A stretch of 64,000 nucleotides of DNA from Paragyromitra xinjiangensis (Eukaryota > Ascomycota > Pezizomycetes > Pezizales > Discinaceae), in assembly GCA_038503065.1 (NCBI GenBank), contig JBCAMK010000019.1, positions 434,001 to 498,000 of the forward strand. Direction: 5' to 3'. Position numbers and translations under genes: made by a program. Within the stretch, counting starts at the first letter, position 1; each line of letters opens with the position of its first letter. Below the pieces are notes generated by a model. It ran no database searches and had not been told where the DNA came from. It was given only the letters and a program-made list of their open reading frames with translations. Shown here piece by piece: positions 33,925-44,946 of this stretch.

Positions 33925-36900
33925 TCACCTCGCTGGAGGATTGAACTGGGCATTGACATCAACACCGGCACTGGCATCAAGCTTTCCCCGCTTGTGCTGG
34001 CGCTTCTTGTGACCACCAATCTTCATCTGCGCTATCGCTCCGTCTACGTCTCCGTTCGACTCCGACAACGCGAAGGCAATATCCTCTTCCTGCCAGTCCG
34101 GATACCGTTGTTTCAAGGTTGTCAAGGGAGTTCCAGCTGATTTTCGCTTACTTCGCGCAGAAGTATCCCTTGAGTTTTCCTTGGTGGCTTCCTGCTCAGT
34201 GCTTCCCCGAGGTGAGAGACTACGCCTGACAACTGAGGCGGCGAGCGCTGTGACCCCACGTGCGTTGGCCTTCACTCTCATGTTGACATCCTCCGTAATG
34301 AGAACAGCTGGTTCAGCCTCCCCGGCGCTTCCCAATGCCTGTCTGCGGACCGCTCCCTGTTGCTTGGTAGTTTGAATTATAATATCATCGATATTCCTCA
34401 ACTCTTCCTCCCCGTGCCTCTCAAGCTGTTCCTTGTAAAATCCGATATTTGTGACGTTGTTGCCCTTGGCCGTGACGACCTTTATGTCCCTCTTTTCGCT
34501 TACTGCATCGTTGATTGCTATAATCGCAGCCTTTGCAGCATCACCCACGTTCCCAGCATTGTTGGTTAACCCCAATAGTTCCGTGATCACTTATCAAAGT
34601 TAGTCCCATCGCTCGAGAGCCTCCAGATATAAACATACCACAGTTAGGAATCACTACGCTCCAGTTCTTTGTCGACACTATGAGTTTAAATGTCTCAGGA
34701 TGACTTAACAGCAAATTTGTATCCACCACAAGAACCTATAAAAAGCATTAACATCACCACTATAATATTCCCAATGTCACAAACTCACAGTGTACTGGGG
34801 CTTCAGAGCTTCCGGCCCCTTGGCAACAAATTCTTTAACCTTTTCAGCAACATCGGCAGCCAGGTTGCCCTTCAGTTGAGATTTGAGCTGACGTTGTTGC
34901 TGCTTGAGACGGCGAACCTGTTCAGATTGCCCAACCAACACGTAGTCATCATCCTCAGATGTATTCCCTTCGTTCGCAGTAGTCATCTCGACGTCTGAAT
35001 CCTCCCGCACTGAACTCATTCTTGAGCTAGCTTGTACATTCGCAGAAATCACTTTAGATTCCTCCATCCTCTGAAGCAGTAACGGGTGCACAGCAAATTT
35101 TCTGTTTTTAAGTGTCAAATGATCACCAGACTATTTATAATATCGTTAGCTGCCATATCCATTGAATCAGAAACGGATGAACTCACAGCCGCAATTCTTG
35201 CAGCCAACCAAAGTATTCTCTCAACCCTGATGGTAGCCATCGAAGGCAACTCTATCGACCGCTCTTCGTCGTCTACCTGTGCGTCTTCGAACCATCTTTC
35301 GGGGAAGTAAAGCCGAGACCAATCAAGCCCACGCAATGTGTAGTCTTCAGGCAATGGCCTACCAACTCCCTTCTCCGGGACTGGGAATGATTCCCCTTCA
35401 AACCTCTCGCCATCAAAACTCTCGACAAGGAAATTAAGCATAGTAGCCAAAGATTCCCAGGGGAATTCGTTCTCCAACAGTCGCGTTGCTGGTTCGGAGG
35501 CTTTGATGTGTACCATGAATACTAGCCAAATATGCACGTGAGGCAATATATTGGTGTCCCCAATTCTGTCTAAAGCAATTTTCAAAATATCGTAAGCAAG
35601 CCGCTTTGAGTAATTAAGCGATATCTCCTGGGCCGTAAAGCCGTCGCGAGACCTCTGGTCGGCGCCGGGCAGAGAGTTTAATGAATCCCCCGCATTAGCC
35701 TTGTTTTCGTAGCGGTCATCCTTCTCCAACTTGGAGACGGGCTGAAGCAACGATGTAACATGCTCTGAGCTAGTGGAGTTCGGAAGCGGGGGAAGGAGTC
35801 CGTCAAATTCAGCAATATTGCCACCTTCCCCGAACGCAGGGACCCCTGGTGGATCTTCCATATCCTCTTCTACCACATGTCTTCGCCCTTGGCGCCATGC
35901 TTGACGAAGGAGACTGTCCTTAGCGCCGTATTGATAAAGTCCAATTATATTACAGACAGCCACGTAGGCGCCCGACACCTATTCTCAAATTATTCGTAAG
36001 CTACCGTGACTCTTGCTGTGATCTATTTTCCGCATAAATAAAATTCAGATCTATTGGGTTTAGAATAAATATCACAAACCTTCCATTTCGACTTTGGATC
36101 GCCAATATGGTTGTCAAGGATACCCAAGAAATTGTCCAGAGCCTCGTCAAATTTCTCTAAGTCAATATGCGTAAAGTTGATTCCGTGAAGCTGAATGAAG
36201 CCAGTATCGACGGGTAGAGCTTTCTGTGATACACTATCTGGTGCAAAAATGGGATCAAAGAGAGTAAGAATGCTCTCCCTAGCAGAGGAGAACGGTTGGC
36301 TAACGCCTAAGCTCTTGCAGTAGTAGAAAAGCTGCTGAAGAACATTCGGTCTAGCTAAGATCGCGAGATGGTGATGTAGTCGCCCAACGTATGGGGTTTT
36401 ATCGGCAGCTTTGGTATACCAGAACCTAGCTACGTTGGCCCAAACATCCCTGTCGCGGATATCGTCATCTTCGATCGCCATTCGATAACGGCCGAGATCC
36501 CCAAGGCACTCTATCCACGTATCCTCGAACGCCGGAACTGTTTCGTAGACTATTGAAATCCATCAGCCCCCGATTGCAAAGCTTACTGACTTACCGATTA
36601 CAGTCGTACAGCCGCACAAGTTAAGCACAGATCCGAACCCGATAGACTTGATGATAAGAGACAGAAGAAAAACATTGGGACTTACGGAGCGCCATCATGC
36701 TGTAAGCAAGGTAAATAAAGGTCAACATATGCTCCAGTGAGTACGGTAGACGGTGACGAAGCAGTTCCAGGAAGCTGTGGATCCCGTGGCGCCACATTCT
36801 CGCAGGCATGGCATATTTGAGAGCCAGTTTACGTAGAGCAGGGCTCGCACTAGGATGCTGTGAAGCCAAGAAAAAGTCATGATGCTCGTGCAACAAAGTT

Positions 36901-38199
36901 CTATGCAAGGCAATAAGAGCTTGCCATTGCTCGTTATTGAGGCGTGGATGCTTTCCATCAGGATCCTGAGCGGCGGCAGCCTGTTTGGCATCCACTTCAC
37001 AGCATTTGGCCTCGACCATTACCAAACCAGCGTAGATACCTTTAACCTCAGCTATAAGCTGTTCTGGACTGATGGGTCGCGTTTCCGGTTGACCAACCAT
37101 TCGCGGAGTTTCGTCCTCCTCATCGGAAACAGAGCCGGGCTGATTCTGGTGACCATGGTGCTGCGGCTGCTGGGTTACATTGTTCAGTATCATAATCCTC
37201 CCACCTTCTCGACTACCCCGAGTCATTGGCTGCTGCTGCTGCTGAGCTGCAGCCGCCTGCTGACCTCTATGATTGTAGAGCCTTGAATCCGAAGCCTGGA
37301 GTTTCTTTTTCTGCTCCCTCTTAGCACGCGGATTTTGCGGAGAACGGACCGCAGGAGGGATATCCTCAAGCCTCTTGGATGAGTCTTCCTCCGTCTTGAA
37401 TGCTGCAGGGTGGTCTCTCGCTGGATCAAACAACCGACGTTGTTGCGGAGCCCCTCTTGTGACACCGCCGTCTTCGTTTTCGATAGCATGCTCAAAGTCA
37501 AACCTAGAACGATCGAACTCTGGATCCACGATAGTAGCTTGCTGGTTCTTCCTAGAGCGTCCGGGAGCTACAAGAGAAGTTAGGCTTCCATGAATTTAAC
37601 TAGCTTTGAAAGTCAGGGGAGATGAAGTTACCTGCGATATTCCCACGGCCAGCTTCGAACCTCTTCGAGGCTTGAGCTCGCGTTCTCTTGGGAGATTGAG
37701 CTGCGTGACTCTCGCGGTTCTGAACCGGAAATCCGGTACCTTCGATTGCAGAATCGCCGGTGCGCTTGCGGCCATTCCTAGGAGAACGGGTAGCTTCTGC
37801 TGGGCCAGCATCCAGCATCCTAACATCTCCGTCTTGGGCTAAAGTTATACCTGAAGTTTTTTGCTCGATCTCCTGGACACCAGGGCTTCCGGTATGTTCC
37901 CCGTCCCTAGACCAAGTTGGGGAGCCAGTTCCAAGCTTTTTGGTAGCATCCCTGACAGACCACTGAACGAAAGGACGATCTACGGGGGAAGAAGACGCGG
38001 GATATATTTTTTCACCCTGGGTGGCCGGCGAGGGATCGGTTTGTTGTGTCCTAGCACTAAAAGTCAACACTAGTAATGGGAGAAAATCGGAGGGGCAACG
38101 CCACTTTTGTCTGCGAGAAGCCTCCTTACGCAAGCCTCTGGTGATTTGCAACTGGAGATCTTGAGGGGAGGAAGAATCATTTGGTCGGTCCATTCCCAT
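33925..38199 (-). CDS. Est1/SMG6-type protein with PIN endonuclease domain
   Basis: Seven exons: 37632-38199, 36686-37567, 36080-36549, 35187-35978, 34789-35130, 34639-34735 and 33925-34589. All phases fit, giving 1271 residues from the ATG at 38199. Donors are GTAACT, GTAAGT, GTTTGT, GTGAGT, GTGAGT and GTATGT; the 56-nt fourth intron has branch GCTAAC. Order of parts: a basic/disordered N-terminus with poly-Gln near 298; an Est1-type RNA/DNA-binding helical domain from about 360 (LIAEVKGIYAGLVMVEAKC, EQWQALIALHRTLLHEHHDF, YAMPARMWRHGIHSFLELL, LHHHLAILARPNVLQQLFYY); a PIN nuclease domain from 1019 (VLVVDTNLLLSHPETFKLIV) with acidic residues D1023, E1054 and D1151 (ITEDVNMRVKANARG); and a CUE/UBA-like motif near 1204-1242 (LKQRYPDWQEEDIAFALSES). 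SMG6 relatives cut mRNA in nonsense-mediated decay; Est1 relatives serve telomeres. Exon 1 contains a 48-nt intron-like stretch (38057-38104, donor GTGGCG, acceptor TTTTAG) that keeps frame either way. Confidence 0.93.
36550..36685 (-). promoter_or_regulatory. Intron 2 of the Est1/PIN gene with nested donor sites
   Basis: At 136 nt this is the longest intron of the gene. It starts with GTAAGT (36685) and ends in CAATAG (36550), and splicing restores the family sequence MMALLYETVPAF. A second perfect GTAAGT lies inside at 36594-36589, followed by GTAAGC at 36586. Use of the inner donor with an internal acceptor, or retention of the 5' half, brings in the in-frame TAA at 36621-36623. Whether cells use it is unknown. 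Confidence 0.4.
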
Positions 38200-41100
38200 T
38201 GTGTTTATGCGCGGGTGGGGAGGGCTGTTCAAGTGATTTGAAGAGATGGGCTATGAAAGCTGGTATTCTCGGTGATAGCAGGCAGGGTAATTCTTAGACT
38301 ATGAATATTTTGGAAGGGAGGTTCGCGAGGTTTTCAACCAACTCCTTTTTTTCTAGCAGCGAGAATGATTACTGAATACAGAAAGATTGTTTTTGGGTTA
38401 TCCAGCGTTAACGTGGGATGGCGAGGGAGGCAAGATTTGAGTGCATGGGAGGGTGCTCCTCAGCTAAATACGACATTTTCCGATACTCTTTATAATGCTA
38501 TGGAGCGCCTGCTGCAGAGCCCCACTCCAGCAGGCAGAAATAATTGTGCGCAGTAGTAGGCAACGGTTCGCAATTGTGCAAACAAGGCTCTTTATACCCC
38601 AACACATCCCCCCCCCCGGTGTCAGTTCGCACCAGGTGAGCCGCCCCTCGATCATACTTGTAATACACATGCGCGGTATGTAGGGATATGTTGCCTAGGT
38701 AAAGACAGGGTTATTCTCGCTGCATGTAGCTTTGAGACATGCATCGCATATGGACACTTGTTCAACCACCCCACCCGTGAGGCTCAAAAAATGCGCAGTG
38801 ATTTGCTCGGAACTTCCGTATTCCCACAGCACCCCTATTAAATACGTAAGGCATCAAGAAAATAAAGCTCAATACCTCGTGTAAGAATACGGCCGAATAG
38901 TTTTCTGCTTCGACACTTCAGGCAACCGTAGCATTCTGGCCTGGTAGCTGCTGACTCAAAAGCTTCGAGATTTCGCCACCATTCCACAATCTAGCCAAAC
39001 TGCTACCTACCTTGGTTCAAATTTCTTAGATTGGTATATAAAGTACCTTTAGCGACTGGTCTAATGTTAAAGGCACAGCCAAAACTCACCAGATGTTAGC
39101 AAGGCTGAGTGCAAAATCCCAACCGCTAGGGCCAGGTTCTGATATGGACCTAAGACCCGACAAAATCTGCGCAACTAAATCTAGCCTTAACTTCGGCTTT
39201 TTTCACACCCCAAACGATACCATAAACATCAATCGGTGATTAGACCCAATTCTACGTCTTTCTTCCAGGAATCAACTAAAAACCTCAAGCGTTTCTTCTT
39301 CTACCCTATTACCGCAAAACTCTAGGCAAGTTTGCAACCGCAGCCTTATCCTATGTGCGATCATAATGTTATCATCATCGGTAACTCACTCAGGCCAAAA
39401 ACCCCACTAATAATATCCATTGAGAGTCCGAGGACACACCTCTTCCAATCTTTCCTTACGATCGAAAACAGTATTGTGCTTCGCACTATTTCCTAGCTTT
39501 ACGGGGGTCTAATTACACCCCCATGCATGAAATAGGGAACAATAAGCTGCGCAACCCGGTGTAATTTCTAAGACCAAACTGCATTAGTTCATGCAATGAA
39601 AGCGCAGACCAATTGTGATTATACGGCACTTGTGTAACTACCTCCATACAAGCTCTAACAAGATCTAACTACAGCTGAACAACGCCGAAAGCCAAAGCAA
39701 ATACGCATCCGCCGATATTTATTTGTTATAAATGGTTGGGCGCGAAAGTTGGTTCGCTATATATTTACTTAGATGGTTTGCCAGGAGGCTGCAGCCCGCG
39801 CGAAGGCCAGAGTCAATATCGACCCCCCAACATCAATCCATTCCTAAGAGCCTAAAGCAATAGTAAGACGGGACATATTTGACGAACTTAGGGGCGGTGA
39901 AACCCAGGCGCACACATATCTCATTCCCCCACCGTTGTGAAGAATCACACGCATGTACCGTAAGCATTTTTCCTAATATCTTTAATAGAAACACATCATT
40001 GTTAAAATTTTCGATAGGATATTTTTCATTCAGAATCAAGATTACAGTTTGACATTGTTCAGGTCGGAGTGGTTAAGCTGTTGCACTGCCCCAAACCCAC
40101 GACTTCAGAAAACAAAAAAAAATAAAAGCATCTCCACTCCCACGCTGAGGGTGTCATTCGAAGAAAAAGAACTATTTGACAGAAAATAAAATTTTACATC
40201 GCATCCAATATCCGTTTAATAGCGACCGTTCAATAATTTTCACAACATTCCTGAGGATATTAATCAGGTGGTCAATCGAAAGCTTTTACGCAAGCGAAGT
40301 CTCCTAGCCATGGCAGGCCTAGGGACCGGATTACACAGTATCGTCCGCCTTAGAATCTACGTCGGGAACGGCCGGAGAATCAACTCCGGGAAAACTGATT
40401 AGAACCGGCCCCTTAGGTATATTGTTTGAAATTTTCGAAGCCTTCCCGAGCCACTGGCCACAATCCTAAAGCAGTTCAATAGAGGTCACGTCATTAGTTA
40501 TACGCTATCCTCTCCCTTGCGCTATTCCTCCATGGGAGCTGCTTATCTTTAAGCAGGCCTACCAGGAGATTGGTCACAAATTTGGGTGACATTTTGGATA
40601 TCTTCAAGTTCGAGCTTCGATTGAAAGAAGCAAGTTAGAGGATGTGTGCTTCGAGGCTTAAGGCTGTACAACTGCACTGAGTTTGGAATTAACTACGAAT
40701 CTCAAAGGAGCTATCCACGGTGGCCAAAGTTTTTGGCTATTCCGAAGCTCCCAGAAAATTAATGCGCACATATCCGCGGGCTTCCATAGGCATACAGTGT
40801 GTTCGGTTTCGCTGGTGTTTCTAAAGGGCCTACATGTAAGGGATGCATACCATACAGAACTTGCTTTGCTATACAGGTTTATACCTGATAACAAAGGCTA
40901 TTTTGATTTGGTGCCCCCTATATATGTTCCAATAATGCATCAAGTAAGATGTCGGTACATGTAATTATGCCCTCGGAATACGGTGAGGCGAACGAAACCT
41001 TGAAGATACACGAAAATCTTTATGCTCCAAATGCAGCACCCTACAGTTTATCGAACTACGGTAAGTCATAAGGCACTCACGCAGCTCGAGCAGGTATGTG

Positions 41101-44100
41101 CCGCGCAGGAATGCGCACACTATTTCAGTAGACATTCAACTCTTAGAACCGTTCTCTGTGATTACGAGGCTTGCGTAACGCTGATAGTTTTCAAGCGGCA
41201 CATTCTTGGAGAAAGGCAACAATCCTTGTTGTTTCAAACATAATACCTTCTTACCCGAGTTCTGAGGCTGTCTCTCTAGCATGGATTTAAATGCATAAAG
41301 CGCAGCACGAATTTGTTCGGCTTTTGTCAGGGGATATCGATCGTTGATCCTTAAGACAAGACCTGCTAATGTATGATTGGCCTGCCCATCTATCGATTTA
41401 ATACACTCACCGATCGGACCTTTAAAATGGCACCGAGTAGCGTGTAGATTCAACAACCATCGGGGCCGATCTGAATTATAAGACTATTACCACTAATCTT
41501 TGGCAAAACCCACTTCACCGATTCCTGCGTTATATATATATGCATGTACGTACGCCTCAGTGTTCAGGAACAGCCCTACATGTATTTACCCACCAGAAAT
41601 ACGTGTATATTTGCAATCCTTATATCTCACATACTTAAGACGAACTTTGTAAATGCGTAGCTCCAAGTCGTGGATTCTGAGAATTGAACTAAGATAGCCA
41701 ACATACGTAGAGCTCCTAGCATTGACTATAGCTGAAAGGCTCAAATTTGAGGTCCTAAAGCTCCTCAGAACAAAAAGTAACAGAAACCATAGAATCATTT
41801 CCCGATCGCTCAGTTAACGAGGCCATTGAGTTGTTTCCTTCTAAGTGGCTCTTACATACATAGGACAAGGCTGACAGAAATATAATGTCACGTGGCCATG
41901 GGTCGATCGTGTCAACACGATCTTGGAACGTTTAATGCAGGTTGTAAATTAGACTGCGGCTCTTGAAGATCTGCATTGCGATGCCAGGATCCAAAGCATA
42001 AATGTTTAGCGACTCCAATCTAGCTACCAATCGTTTCGTCCGCCGCCATGTTTGGAAGACTCTAAACTTCATCAGCGCACGGATGCTTGCCAAGGCAAAA
42101 CCTTATTTGAACCTTAAGCTGCCAGTTGGCGAGAATCTGAGAAAAAGCAACACTATTTCCTAAATATGTGTTCTAAGTACCACACATGAAATTCCGCGAG
42201 ACTGAAGTCTACAAACGGATAGCAATATATCTAGTAAAAACACGAGACATTGTGGAAACTCACTTTTTAATATCAACCCCAGCTTAGCACTACCCATCAT
42301 TTGCGTAGGTGCACTTACGACATGTATCATACATGTATTGGGTGTTCATCCAAGCTACTGATCATATGGAAACATATGTGGCTACACATATTCATATATT
42401 TCCCTATATACGGCTAGTTGCGTGTGGTACACTTTTACACTTTTTCTTTGTGCTTCTATCTACGCCATCGAACAAACGTTGACAGGCTGGAAGTTATATG
42501 CCGGGAAGAGCTGTACCCTGCTAGACAAGCCCAAAAAATACACATTTACTACGTCACTAATTGTCCCACAGCGTATTCCTCAGCCCACGTACATTTGAAG
42601 TAGATACTCTTCCAGCCTGTGTCCTCCCCTCCTTAACTACTCGGGATTTCCACATAAGAGCAAGCAGAGACAGGTTTCAGCTAAAGTACCCTATTGCCTA
42701 TGATCGGTCTTACTTCGGCGTATAATCCAAATGTAACTGATTGAAATTAAGCCCAGGACCGGGTGATTTACACGTGTACACTTCATGTAGATGCAAATAG
42801 CTATAGATACATATCTGCAGTTAGCCAGTCTTGAAATTTAGGCTCTGCTGTATCATGCATTGCAACCACCCGGGATTCGAACCGATTCGTGCTTTGAACA
42901 AACAAGTACATGTAGTTTCAGACTAGAAAGAAGGCTCAACGAAAATCTATGATTTTCTTCAATCGAACCCGTGCTATACCTAGATTGAACTCTCCCGTGG
43001 ATATTACGGGACGGTAATCCATAGAGTTGGCTGGGCAAGTGCGTAGAGCAGAAACTCGAAAGATTGACTGACAGATGTTAACATTAGAGTCTTTCCCACT
43101 TCCCACAAACTGACAGTGCTCATCACTATTGCCACCAAACCTAGATCCTCTTATGACTTACAAAACTCTGCTCTCCACTACTATGCACTACGCCTCTATG
43201 GTAACGCGTGTCAACGGCTACACTTTCCCAATTCAGCGTTCAGGCCACCCGGATACCGACGGAACCCGGTGCCTTTCCCCTCACCACCAGAATCTCTTTG
43301 AGTTTCATCGCGGGAGTCCAAGCTCAGCGGGAGTACAAATAGCTTTCGCAAGTTACTAGGCTTGCTATAGCCAGTCTGCTGATTGGTCAGGTCATTTGTC
43401 AAGATAAACGAAGGCTTTCCGTGTTGCACCAAGTTTCAATTGTCCGTCCGCGTGACAGTCTCTGCCGAAAGGGGTAGTCCTAACGATAGACTACGGGTTT
43501 GGGAATTACATCACCTGAAACTTCAAAAGCTTTCTACAAACAGTTTTCTCAGCTTTTGTATTGAGTACAGTCATGCTTCCTCCCTCACGCACTCATATCT
43601 ATGACAAGGATGATATCCCTTCCTATTGTAGCTTAACACGGTTGGTTTGGAAGTCCGGGAGCCTATAGCTAAGATGAGTACTAAGAGCTGGTAATGGTGA
43701 TCAAAATCTTGAGTCTATTTTGTTATTAGGTATCCATGTGAGATCAGCCTCTAGGCTACCACCAGCCCATGAATATCAAGATAGTTATCACACAGAACTG
43801 ACAAAACAAGGTTTTGTGGCTTTTCCCTACCACCACCCAGGCATCAACGACGGCCCCTAAAAAAAACACGAGGGCCGGATAAAAATTACAGGAATAGACC
43901 GAGCAAATGATACTCACGAAATTGAATTCATCATGAAGAGCATTGAAGGATGATTTGTGGGTCAGGAGACGATCTATTTCTCCCTCTCCTTATTCCTTGG
44001 AAGCATAGTGTAATGTGCTACTCTACTTTTCCTCAAATAGAAAGTCACTTTCACGCCTTGAAGTCCCTCTTCTAATAATGCAACCCCACAAACATTATTC

Positions 44101-44785
44101 GCTTGGTCTATTCCTGTAATTTGTATTCGGCCCTGTGTTTTTGAAAAAGAGAAAGCAATCACAGGCTAGGAATCATCTAGTTTAAAGCTTAGAGAAAATC
44201 CAGCCTTGAAGATGTGGGACAAGGGCGTCATGCGCGCGAAACAAAAAATCAAGTGAGTGGAAACATTTGAAGTGGAGGGTTGATGAAAATCGTGTTGCGG
44301 CAACAATTTAATATTGGACCTGCAGTCTCATGCGTGCCAAGCCTCATATACCCATTGTTCCGGTAAAGCTGGCCGTGACCTATATACTACATTGGTCAGG
44401 TTTCAGCTAACTCGCCACTCTATCTTAAGCCACCACCACGTCTAGCGCTCATGCGTGTGGCGGATAAGGATATGGATACATGTAGCTACGGGCCGGAACT
44501 AGACTTGCGATTAACTACCATACTACAAACTACTAATTAATCAGGTCCAATTCCCTGATGGTTCGATATAGTTTCTCTAGAGTATCCACTTTACTCTGAT
44601 CAGGGGCTTATTTGTTGGTAATACTGCGCACTGCGCACAGGTGCGCACAGGTGAACCCACGCTTGTCGCCCCCACAAGGGGGCACGTCTCGATTATGCGG
44701 GGATTGTGTGACTTATAGGGCACCCCTTGGGAGCCGCATCTCCACTTGACTTATGGAGCCTCGTTTTGTTGCCTACCTATTCTAA

Positions 44786-44946
44786 TACCGTATAGTTTCG
44801 GGCGATACCCCCGAGGGGATCTCGCGCAACCAGGGAGGTGGTGGCGCCTATAAACGAGGCTGAAGGTCCTTCCCACCAATCAAAAGTTTCTATCCCTCTT
44901 GGTTCCGCAGGATCCCCCCGGGGGTATCGCCCGAAACTATACGGTA
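44786..44946. mobile_element. MITE-like element, TACCGT family, short copy 3
   Basis: Left end TACCGTATAGTTTCGGGCGA (44786) is matched in reverse complement at the right end (finishing 44946). The inverted repeat is about 36 bases, with the only differences in a GAGG/GGGG stretch near its inner end. TA flanks both ends. At 161 bp it is shorter than the copies at 21.3 and 22.4 kb and shares only the TACCGT(AT) terminus with them, so it may be a related subfamily. No coding capacity. Confidence 0.7.

Noticed and set aside
41136..41456. 106-codon minus-strand frame
   Set aside because: It starts at a non-ATG codon. Possible donor GTGAGT and nearby acceptors do not give a consistent gene model, and no family was recognised.
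42860..42900. GGTTCGAATCCC on the minus strand, a tRNA T-loop-like match
   Set aside because: No A box at the right distance and no acceptor, D or anticodon stems around it. The same holds for GGTTCGAATCTC at 12835.
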